22,862 bases of DNA, taken from positions 1 through 22,862 of the forward strand of contig JAEZQX010000371.1 of NCBI GenBank assembly GCA_023441105.1, read 5' to 3'. The translations under genes and the position numbers were made by a program. This DNA comes from Pseudomonadota bacterium (GTDB taxonomy: Bacteria > Pseudomonadota > Gammaproteobacteria > Burkholderiales > Burkholderiaceae). The notes beneath the pieces were generated by a model that saw nothing but the letters and a program-made list of their open reading frames with translations, did not search any database and was not told the origin of the DNA. Below, in pieces: positions 7,196-12,997 of the stretch. How positions within the stretch are numbered: the first letter of the stretch is position 1; each line of letters begins with the position of its first letter.

Positions 7196-7610
7196 ATGCG
7201 TTTGATTGGATACTCGGCAGACACGCCGGCAGCATCCTTGGAGTCACGCAGAACCAAGCTGTTCGATTGTCCCGCAGCGCTCGGCGCCATGAAACATGAC
7301 CTGCTATTGATCCCGCTGCGTGGCTTCCCAGTGCTCTCGTTCCGCTGGGACGAAGACGCCGGCACATTCGAAGGCCGCGATGCCAAATGGGCGCGCGAGT
7401 TCGTCGCAAGCGCGCAAGCTTCAGGCAGCGTCCCGATCCACCCGATCCCGTCCCCGCACGATTTCCCCAGAGCCGATGCGGTCACTGTCGGACCTTGCGG
7501 CCATCTTCGTTCCGTACTACGTCCTGCCCCGCATCTTGGATGAAGCAATGCCCGCAGCGCCCGAGCATGACCCGGACGAGCAGCTACCTGAAGTCCCTTG
7601 GGACTACTGA
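7196..7610 (+). pseudogene. Unknown small gene broken by a frameshift
   Basis: Two overlapping frames look like halves of one protein. The first (from 7196, or ATG 7289) reads MKHDLLLIPLRGFPVLSFRWDEDAGTFEGRDAKWAREFVASAQASGSVPIHPIPSPHDFPRA. The second continues from about 7476 as MRSLSDLAAIFVPYYVLPRILDEAMPAAPEHDPDEQLPEVPWDY and stops at 7610. The switch falls near 7475, where a single G separates the codons of the two frames. Each half has normal protein composition only on its own side of that point. I do not recognise a family. It could be a recent lesion, a sequencing error or, less likely, two genes. Neither candidate start has a convincing ribosome binding site. Confidence 0.5.
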
Positions 7611-8115
7611 TACCGGCGCGCAGTCGAGCCGGTGCAGGCCCTAGACCCCTTCTCGATTGCTCCTCGTGGGAGCGCCATGGCATGACCACGCGGGCAACGC
7701 CTGCGGGCGCGCTCGGGCTCTCTGTCCATGTGCGCAACTTGATCACGAGCGTCATGTCTGACGGCCCGATGTGCGCTGCTGGCGCACGACGACCTCAAGC
7801 ACGGGTGGCGGCATGTGGAACAGCCCGCAGTGAGAGCTCAAGCAGTCAGCCGTGAAATCGTCAACACGAACCTCCTGCGGGAGGACATGCATGCGGCCTG
7901 CGCCAAGCACGATCAGGCGGTCGTCACCGGTGTAAGAGAAAACCGGGGTTCCACGGCCACGGCCTCCTCACAGTCTAAGCGGTGCAGACGCCACGGCGGC
8001 CGGCTGACCAACGTCAAGCGCGCAGGTAGATGTAAGTCTTCCCGAGCAAGCAACTTGACGTTTCAGCCGTGCGACGTGTTTCACTGTAAAAACATGAACT
8101 TAGGTCGCGCAAACG
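7611..8115. other. Gene-poor stretch inside the island
   Basis: No frame here has convincing protein-like sequence. The open frames (such as 7815-8153 plus) are low-complexity and lack ribosome binding sites. A 57-codon frame from ATG 7682 is the best remaining candidate but is unconvincing. A few short hairpins can be drawn (for example CCTCC-TGCG-GGAGG near 7870), and the right end is locally AT-rich before the small minus-strand ORF that ends at 8116. Confidence 0.4.
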
Positions 8116-8277
8116 TCATTGAAACCTCAAGAAAATCTCGCGGATTTCGATGATGCGGAGTCCTAGAAAAAATCTCCGATCAGCCATCAGGGTGCCGCCG
8201 AAGTTCACCATCTCCGAGCCGTCCTTATAGAGGCGGCTGCAGCAGGTTTGTCCATGGAACGTGTCGAAGCGATCCAC
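8116..8277 (-). CDS. Unknown small protein (53 residues)
   Basis: GTG at 8277 opens a frame reading MDRFDTFHGQTCCSRLYKDGSEMVNFGGTLMADRRFFLGLRIIEIREIFLRFQ, which looks like a real folded protein with a hydrophobic C-terminus. It begins five bases after the stop of the upstream ORF on the same strand, as in a tight operon. No good ribosome binding site is seen, so it may depend on coupling. Alternatively it is the frameshifted end of that upstream gene, because the open frame extends back across the junction. The family is not recognised. Confidence 0.45.
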   Translation of the reverse strand: MDRFDTFHGQTCCSRLYKDGSEMVNFGGTLMADRRFFLGLRIIEIREIFLRFQ

Positions 8278-8282
8278 CCGGC

Positions 8283-8675
8283 TTACGAGTTGCGGGTCAG
8301 GGCTTCCGTGAATCCCCTGAGAAGCGGCCGAGCCAGCGCCGCAGACGACGACCCCTTCAACAATCCCGCTGGTAGGCCGAACTCGCCCTTCGCACGCCGC
8401 ACGATCTCGATCGCGGCGACCATCTCCCTCAGCAGCGTGAACAGCGACCACTGCTTTGCGTTCGGCCATGAAGCGATCTCCGCAGGAGTGACCTGGTCGG
8501 CGAGCTCTATGAACGTGACCACCCAAGCATCGTCGTCGGACGTGTTGCTCGCGAAGGCCTCCGCGCCGGCAAAGGCGCGGCGCATGAACGCCATGATGAC
8601 GTCTTGCATCTCCGCGCTGGTGGACCGGTCCGTTGACACCATCGTGCCCGCCATGCAGAACGAAGAAGCCAACAC
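8283..8675 (-). CDS. Unknown helical protein
   Basis: The open frame encodes up to 130 residues (GTG at 8675; ATG at 8642 would give MVSTDRSTSAEMQDVIMAFMRRAFAGAEAF). The sequence is alternating hydrophobic and charged, with long helices: DDAWVVTFIELADQVTPAEIASWPNAKQWSLFTLLREMVAAIEIVRRAKGEFGLPAGLL. It carries no catalytic motif that I recognise and no membrane segment. The start is uncertain because neither candidate has a strong ribosome binding site. It is the middle member of a minus-strand set of three small ORFs (9027 to 8116) and may be co-transcribed with the ORF that starts five bases after its stop. Confidence 0.6.
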   Translation of the reverse strand: MLASSFCMAGTMVSTDRSTSAEMQDVIMAFMRRAFAGAEAFASNTSDDDAWVVTFIELADQVTPAEIASWPNAKQWSLFTLLREMVAAIEIVRRAKGEFGLPAGLLKGSSSAALARPLLRGFTEALTRNS

Positions 8676-8777
8676 AAGCCAGCCGCCTTCGACCTGCAGC
8701 CGAGCTGGCCCGCTCCGGAACTACATTGCACCGGGACGACCTCGACCTGCGACGTCGAGCCGGCATGCCTGCTGACA

Positions 8778-8800
8778 TGCGGGGCCGGGGAGGCCCCGCA
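8778..8800. terminator. Strong GC hairpin between small genes
   Basis: A perfect 9-bp stem (8778-8786 with 8792-8800) closes a 5-nt loop. It lies just past the stop of the 64-residue gene ending at 8833, so it is well placed to end or attenuate that transcript before the next minus-strand ORF. It lacks a T-tract. Confidence 0.4.
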
Positions 8801-8832
8801 CCATTGGATCAGAAACGTCCGTGAGCTTGGCT

Positions 8833-9027
8833 CTAGAGACTGTCCCTGAAGGAAAGATACCAAAGCGCCTCCGCCCGGCACGCCTCGCGCGAGGTGGTGC
8901 CGCACCAGCCGCAGAGCCAGGGCAGGCCGTCACGGAAGATGGTCCAGTAATACAGGCCGTCCTGCCTCAGCTCCGTGACGAATTCTCCAGCCTCTGCAAG
9001 CGGTTCAAGCTCTTGTGTTGCTGTCAT
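8833..9027 (-). CDS. Unknown small protein (64 residues)
   Basis: ATG at 9027 follows GGAG at a spacing of eight bases. The product reads MTATQELEPLAEAGEFVTELRQDGLYYWTIFRDGLPWLCGWCGTTSREACRAEALWYLSFRDSL. It is rich in Trp and Tyr, with a CGWCG pair that could bind metal or form a disulfide. The aromatic strand-like start followed by a helix suggests a small compact fold. No family is recognised. It is the first gene of the minus-strand set of three small ORFs and lies next to the hairpin-rich stretch to its right, so its promoter should be in or beyond that stretch. Confidence 0.65.
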   Translation of the reverse strand: MTATQELEPLAEAGEFVTELRQDGLYYWTIFRDGLPWLCGWCGTTSREACRAEALWYLSFRDSL

Positions 9028-9216
9028 ATGGATCTCCAAGTCATGCCGAATGGTCGCACTCGCCGTCACGACGAGTGCGGGTTGGCACGGCATGCAAGGA
9101 AGATTTGCGAGCCTTCTTGTTGACTCCCGGAAATGCCGGGGTCACTATCAGCCTCGCAAGGGCGCACAATCCTTGCATGAAGTGCTTGCCTGTGGTAGGC
9201 GCTTCGCTTCCCGGAT

Positions 9217-9253
9217 GAGGGGTGGAGCCCGTCGCTAGCGGACTTCACCCCTC
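9217..9253. repeat. 8-bp perfect inverted repeat
   Basis: GAGGGGTG at 9217-9224 pairs with CACCCCTC at 9246-9253. The 21-nt loop contains the palindrome CGCTAGCG. It is one member of the tandem hairpin series described for the gene-free stretch. Confidence 0.6.
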
Positions 9254-9257
9254 TCCT

Positions 9258-9290
9258 CTCTAGCAACCCAACATCTAGTAGTTGCTAGAG
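9258..9290. repeat. 10-bp perfect inverted repeat
   Basis: CTCTAGCAAC at 9258-9267 pairs with GTTGCTAGAG at 9281-9290 across a 13-nt spacer. It starts four bases after the previous hairpin, and the next begins immediately after it. The length and symmetry also suit a recombinase or Rep binding site. Confidence 0.7.
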
Positions 9291-9321
9291 GACGATGGCA
9301 CGACATCAAGTGCCATGCGTC
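9291..9321. repeat. 11-bp inverted repeat with one bulge
   Basis: GACGATGGCAC at 9291-9301 pairs with 9310-9321, where only G9317 is unpaired. The 8-nt loop is GACATCAA. It abuts the 10-bp repeat on its left. Confidence 0.65.
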
Positions 9322-9819
9322 CGTTCAGCATACAGGCGAGTTGAAAGTACGCCGCGGGCCGGGTGATGTAAAGCGCCCGCCGCGCAGACGGCGCACGGTG
9401 TTGCCGCGTTCCGTCCAATCGCCGACGTGCGCCTCCTCAGACAGCAGTGTGCCACGGTCTTCTGGATGTCAGGGATGGCGACCGCCGCCTTGGCTATTCT
9501 GCGGAATGGGAAAGGGCACTGGGCGCGGCTGCTTGTAGAGACGCAACCTGATGCCAATCTCACGCGGTCAGGCGGGTGACTGTGCCGTGACCAAGCCACG
9601 GCCCTGCTGCGAACCACGGTCTTGCGGAATCCAGTCCAGGCTGCGTTGGACTCGATCAGAACCCGGGGAACCAATGTAGTCAGTTGATCGGCATGTCGCC
9701 CGGGCCCCTATCCAGGTCATTGGCGCACCGCTCCTGGTTGTCTCGGCCGGCCCAAGCTCACGCAGCAAGGGCGGCCCCAGCACCAGTTGCGCAGTTTTCC
9801 TACGTGACAATGGGAACAC

Positions 9820-10212
9820 TTGCCACAGCCAGGACACGACGCCATCCGCGAAGCTGCGCCTCGACCCGCCGAGTCGGCGACTCGCGCCCGAGCAGGATCT
9901 CGGGACGCCGGCCGGGATGCCAAGCGACGGAGCGGGTCGCCCTCCCCTCTCGAGACCGTAGCGATCAAGGCCAAGAGAGCCGCGACCGACGTTCTGGCCG
10001 CCGTGCAGGTCCTGCAACACGCCCGCGAGGCATGCGCGAACCTCAAGCCCCGTTGTCACCCCATGACGCCCGAGGAACTCGCCCAACGAGCCAAGATGAT
10101 CGACACGATCATCCGCACCCGCAGGCTGCTGCAGGCACTGCGAGGCAGAGCGGACGACCTTGGAACCGCCCTGGAGCGATTCAAGGCACGGCGCGACGCC
10201 ATGCGCGCCTAG
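9820..10212 (+). CDS. Unknown small helical basic protein
   Basis: The frame from TTG at 9820 (GGGA just upstream) encodes 130 residues. Residues 1-40 are Arg/Ala/Ser-rich and look disordered. From about 45 onward the sequence is a regular charged helical protein (ETVAIKAKRAATDVLAAVQVLQHAREACANLKPR...MTPEELAQRAKMIDTIIRTRRLLQALRGRADDLGTALERFKARRDAMRA), which could form a coiled coil or helical hairpin. No in-frame ATG offers a better N-terminal start. No family is recognised. It faces the integrase gene, with one other small ORF in between. Confidence 0.5.
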   Translation: MPQPGHDAIREAAPRPAESATRARAGSRDAGRDAKRRSGSPSPLETVAIKAKRAATDVLAAVQVLQHAREACANLKPRCHPMTPEELAQRAKMIDTIIRTRRLLQALRGRADDLGTALERFKARRDAMRA

Positions 10213-10377
10213 CATGCGTCGGCTCGCGGGATTCGAGCGGGAACCCACGCGTCGACTGCGCAGAAGCACTGCCTGAATGCGATTTCACTCGTGATTGTTG
10301 GATCCGGGCACGGCTGAGTTAAATCGAAGCTGGACGGATCGAGGGTCAGGCATCGAAGCCCCACGAGGGCGCTTTCA

Positions 10378-10398
10378 GCGCGCGCTCAGTGCGCGCGC
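10378..10398. terminator. GC-only 8-bp hairpin
   Basis: GCGCGCGC at 10378-10385 and 10391-10398 flank a 5-nt loop (TCAGT). It lies between the stop of the small helical gene (10212) and the start of the zinc-ribbon gene (10438). It may be a terminator or an attenuator; there is no T-tract. Confidence 0.35.
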
Positions 10399-10437
10399 AG
10401 GGACGAGGAGCTGGGGTAGCGGCTGGAGGGAACGCGC

Positions 10438-10812
10438 GTGCGGCAGGCTGCGAGAGGATGCGCCTCGTTGAACCCTGCCGTTCGCATCGGCGCCGATGAG
10501 GTGGCGGCCACATCTCACGAGACGGAACGCCAGGTCCGCATCGTGTCGGGCATGGCTCGCAAGCTCCGTCCGCGTGATGTCACGCGCCCTCCTCCGTTCC
10601 GGCTGATCCCGGCGAGCGTATGCGATGGCTGCGGCCGGTTTGGGTGCGGCCTTCATGCAGCCGCGTCGATCGACACGCCCGGCGTGGCGTGCGATTGCGG
10701 TGGTCATCAGCGGCACAGCCAACTGTGGACCTTCTGGTGGTGTCCGCTCTGTCGCGGCCCTGGCTGCGACGCCTGTCGGTGGAAGGGGCTGGTCGCCACT
10801 CCCCGGGATTAG
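10438..10812 (+). CDS. Cysteine-rich zinc-ribbon-like small protein
   Basis: GTG at 10438 has GGAGGG about eight bases upstream, giving a 124-residue product. The N-terminal half is basic. The C-terminal half has nine cysteines in spaced clusters: C62, C65 and C70 (CDGCGRFGC), C85 and C87 (CDC), and C102, C105, C110 and C113 (WWCPLCRGPGCDACRWKG). The last cluster resembles the CxxCxGxG repeats of DnaJ-type zinc domains. It probably binds zinc and may contact nucleic acid or protein. It converges on the integrase, with 45 bases between the stops. I do not recognise a named family. Confidence 0.65.
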   Translation: MRQAARGCASLNPAVRIGADEVAATSHETERQVRIVSGMARKLRPRDVTRPPPFRLIPASVCDGCGRFGCGLHAAASIDTPGVACDCGGHQRHSQLWTFWWCPLCRGPGCDACRWKGLVATPRD

Positions 10813-10857
10813 TGCCGCGCCTCGGCGATCCGATGTAGATCAGGCCTGATCGGTGGA

Positions 10858-12273
10858 TCAAGCGATGTGGTCTTGAGCGGCTCGTTTTTTCGGCGCACCG
10901 AGGACGGCAGCAATGCCTTCAAGGTCGAGGTTGAAGTCAAGCGCAGGATGGATGGCACCAGCCAGCTCTTTGGGGGTATATCGTCGACTGTACGTGCCGT
11001 GGTGCTCGTCGTCCAAGTCGTGCCCCACGTATTGCGCGCGGAACTCCGACGCCACCCCGCCATCCTGCATCGCTTGGATTGCAGTTTTTCGCAGCGAGTG
11101 GAACCCGAGCTTGCGGGTGCCGGCGGGTTTGATCTCGAGGCGTTTCAGGTGCCGTGAGAACGCGCTGGAGAACGCGTTGCCTTGGCCGTTCACGCTGCCT
11201 TGCATCAGCTTGGGGAAGAACCGATCCTGACCCGATGCGACCAGATGGGAAACGCGCCCCATGATGCCGAGTTGGATCAGGTGCGGGTGCAGGGGCACCG
11301 TCCTCATGGATGCGGCTGTCTTGAGCGACTGACCTTCCCCCTCATCCGTGATCGTTACGCAGGCCACACCATCGACTTGAACGAAGTCGGTGAGGTGTAG
11401 CTGGCCGATCTCATTCACGCGCGCCCCGGTGAAGAGGCCGATCAAAGCGGCCCAGCGCGCCCCCTCTGATAGCCGGACCAGCTCCGCGGGGGCATAGGCG
11501 CACGCGATGTCGTTCCGGCTGAGCGGCTGAAAGCCATACGCTTTTCGCTGCTGCTTCTCGCGCTTGCCGAACTTGACTTGCCCCCGAGCCGGGTTGTCGC
11601 CCTGTGGGTAGTGTCCGGCCCCGATTGCCCAGTCGAAGAATCCCTTCAGGTAAGAAGCCTTGTTGGCCAAGGTGGGCGTGGCGCAGCCGTTGTTACGCAA
11701 GCTCGCCATCCACTCGCTGATGTCCGTCCGCGTGATGTCCGAGAGCGGCCGCTTGCCGCGCCATCGGGCAAACCCATCGACCGCAGTTCGCTTGATCCTG
11801 AGCGTCTTCGGCTTCGTCACGCCTTCAAGTGTAAGCACCCACTTCCGAGCGGCCTCCGCGAGGTCTATGCCGGAAACGCTTGCGTTTCCGCGATCGTGCG
11901 ACGACTGCGCGGGTCCTGTATTCGCGGGCGCAGCGACGGCAAGGCGCATCATTTCCAGCGCGCGCGCGTGGTCCTCTTCCCCTTGAGCCGAGATCACCAG
12001 GCCGTCGGGCAACCGTATGTGGTAGTCGAAGGACGCGGTTGCCTCGTCCCCCCGGGTCTTACGAGCCACGGGGCTGCCACGCATTGTGGAAAACACGACA
12101 TCCAGCTGGAGCGAGGCCACGAGCGCGCGTACTTGAGCGAGGCTGAGGACGCGCGTCCTCAGGGAGACCTTGAAAAACGGTCGCCCGAACTGGGCCAGAA
12201 GGTCGACGGGAACGCGGCGCCGGAAGTGCCATATACCGGACGGGGCGCGGTGCAGGTGGTGCGGGATCTTCAT
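10858..12273 (-). CDS. Tyrosine-recombinase integrase of the island
   Basis: This 471-residue protein starts with a short HLHRAPSGIWHFRRRVP segment typical of a group of proteobacterial phage integrases. A SAM-like core-binding region (about 137-225) is followed by the catalytic domain. Catalytic residues are visible: R285 (TGARVNEIG), K318 (SLKTAASMRTVPLH), H392 and R395 (HSLRKT), H418 (VGHD), and Y428 (HHGTYSRRY; Y432 is the other candidate). All are intact, so the enzyme is probably active. It lies 81 bases from the tRNA-Ser 3' end and would recombine the 19-bp att core. ATG 12273 lacks a clear ribosome binding site. Two TGTCCCGA copies 12 bases apart sit directly upstream and may be integrase-binding or regulatory sites. 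Confidence 0.95.
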   Translation of the reverse strand: MKIPHHLHRAPSGIWHFRRRVPVDLLAQFGRPFFKVSLRTRVLSLAQVRALVASLQLDVVFSTMRGSPVARKTRGDEATASFDYHIRLPDGLVISAQGEEDHARALEMMRLAVAAPANTGPAQSSHDRGNASVSGIDLAEAARKWVLTLEGVTKPKTLRIKRTAVDGFARWRGKRPLSDITRTDISEWMASLRNNGCATPTLANKASYLKGFFDWAIGAGHYPQGDNPARGQVKFGKREKQQRKAYGFQPLSRNDIACAYAPAELVRLSEGARWAALIGLFTGARVNEIGQLHLTDFVQVDGVACVTITDEGEGQSLKTAASMRTVPLHPHLIQLGIMGRVSHLVASGQDRFFPKLMQGSVNGQGNAFSSAFSRHLKRLEIKPAGTRKLGFHSLRKTAIQAMQDGGVASEFRAQYVGHDLDDEHHGTYSRRYTPKELAGAIHPALDFNLDLEGIAAVLGAPKKRAAQDHIA

Positions 12274-12280
12274 CGGGGGG

Positions 12281-12300
12281 TGTCCCGATCTGTGTCCCGA
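12281..12300. promoter_or_regulatory. Tandem TGTCCCGA repeats, candidate arm sites, right
   Basis: TGTCCCGA occurs at 12281-12288 and 12293-12300, directly before the integrase start. The longer form TGTGTCCCGA (12291-12300) is also found near the left end of the island at 1449-1458. The 12-base period and the position by the att core suit integrase arm binding and autoregulation. This is inference from repeats only. Confidence 0.4.
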
Positions 12301-12354
12301 CCTCGATTTCTCCGTCGAGCGAAAAGCTCTTATAAATCAGCATTTTGCAAAATA

Positions 12355-12373
12355 TGGCGGAGAGAGAGGGATT
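12355..12373. repeat. Right attachment-site repeat within tRNA-Ser
   Basis: This is the second copy of the 19-bp att core, identical to 1367-1385. It forms the 3' end of the intact tRNA-Ser gene, so insertion left the tRNA complete. Confidence 0.85.
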
Positions 12374-12447
12374 CGAACCCTCGATAGAGTTTTTGACCCT
12401 ATACTCCCTTAGCAGGGGAGCCCCTTCGGCCTCTCGGGCATCTCTCC
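12355..12447 (-). tRNA. serX: tRNA-Ser(GCT) with encoded CCA
   Basis: The 93-nt minus-strand sequence folds as a class II tRNA. The acceptor stem is GGAGAGA/TCTCTCC, followed by G and an encoded CCA. The anticodon stem CTCCC/GGGAG holds CTGCTAA, so the anticodon is GCT (12411-12413), reading AGC and AGU serine codons. A long variable arm and the T-loop GTTCGAATC are present. It is the integration target of the island. The gene symbol is by analogy and is uncertain. Confidence 0.95.
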
Positions 12448-12531
12448 GGATCGATCGTCTGCCGCGCGCCACTGGCCAGCGGCGTCACGCGGGTCGCGCA
12501 GGATAGCGGCTGCCGGCACGGGGGTAAAGGC

Positions 12532-12741
12532 TCAGCCGCCCTCGCCGGGCACCTCCGGCAGTTCCGCTTCCGGTGCCTGTTCCTTGCGGATGCGCTGGTA
12601 GATTTCTTCGCGGTGCACCGCCACGTCCTTCGGCGCATTGATGCCGATGCGGACCTGGTTTCCCTTGACGCCGAGGACGGTCACCGTCACCTCGTCTCCG
12701 ATCATCAGCGTCTCGCCGACCCGGCGAGTCAAAATGAGCAT
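12532..12741 (-). CDS. csrA: Carbon storage regulator CsrA
   Basis: This 69-residue protein begins [51 protein letters not shown], the near-invariant CsrA/RsmA fold. It includes the RNA-contacting N-terminal strand (L4, R6) and the VHREEI segment with R44. The C-terminal tail is variable ([12 protein letters not shown]). CsrA dimers bind GGA motifs in mRNA leaders to control translation. ATG 12741 has a strong AAGGAG site. It lies between alaS and tRNA-Ser, the conserved order for gammaproteobacteria. The 256-base gap to alaS (12742-12997) probably carries its own promoter; I see no distinct motif there. Confidence 0.98.
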   Translation of the reverse strand: MLILTRRVGETLMIGDEVTVTVLGVKGNQVRIGINAPKDVAVHREEIYQRIRKEQAPEAELPEVPGEGG

Positions 12742-12997
12742 GTGAAGCTCCTTCGAAATGTCCGCCCAATAGGCCCGCTGCGCGTGGGTTCGCGCGGCCG
12801 GGCCAGGGGACCAGGAAGCAGCCTCCCTCGCTGGTTCTTCCCCCTCCGGCGCCTGGCTCGCCGCCTTCGTTGGATGCGTTCTCGTTGACCCCCGATCAGG
12901 GAGGCCGACGCGCGATGCCTGACTGCGCCGATACTAACCAAGCGCCCGGGCACGCGCAACGAAACCGCCGCCCTGCAGGACGGGATTCGGGTGGCGT

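Larger units (their letters stand above)
9028..9819. other. Gene-free stretch with a tandem hairpin array
   Basis: No convincing coding frame is present. Six inverted repeats follow one another between 9126 and 9321: 9126-9130/9136-9140 (5 bp), 9156-9161/9171-9176 (6 bp), 9188-9191/9197-9200 (4 bp), 9217-9224/9246-9253 (8 bp), 9258-9267/9281-9290 (10 bp) and 9291-9301/9310-9321 (11 bp with one bulged G). A TTGACT box at 9120-9125 with a weak -10 (9143-9148) could drive transcription rightward through it. The remainder, about 9400-9819, shows nothing I can name. The array could be a replication or transfer origin, or a structured RNA. Confidence 0.5.
1367..12373. mobile_element. Integrative genomic island in tRNA-Ser(GCT)
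   Basis: A 19-bp sequence equal to the 3' end of tRNA-Ser(GCT) including CCA occurs at 1367-1385 and 12355-12373 in the same orientation, bounding an element of about 10.99 kb. A full-length tyrosine integrase lies next to the intact tRNA at the right end. Cargo includes a probable restriction-modification pair, a serine recombinase, an HUH Rep-like protein, an XRE regulator and several unknown small genes. The flanks are housekeeping genes on the right and a permease plus a tRNA-terminator-like hairpin on the left. No conjugation or capsid genes are recognisable, so it is better called an integrative or satellite-like element than an ICE or prophage. Confidence 0.85.

Noticed and set aside
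7084..7755. A 223-residue minus-strand ORF
   Set aside because: It is antisense to the frameshifted small gene, is low-complexity, and has no plausible start site.
8116..8778. A full 220-residue minus-strand ORF
   Set aside because: Its N-terminal two thirds are a shadow of the 8283-8675 ORF; only the last 53 residues look like protein.
9306..10269. Two long minus-strand ORFs (9306-9674 and 9568-10269)
   Set aside because: Composition is Arg/Ser-rich and shadow-like. The second is antisense to the more protein-like small helical gene.
1386..12354. CRISPR array or conjugation genes in the island
   Set aside because: No regularly spaced repeats and no recognisable coupling protein, mating-pair or capsid genes were seen.
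12742..12997. Possible small gene between csrA and alaS
   Set aside because: No frame gives protein-like sequence with a ribosome binding site; it is probably the csrA promoter region.
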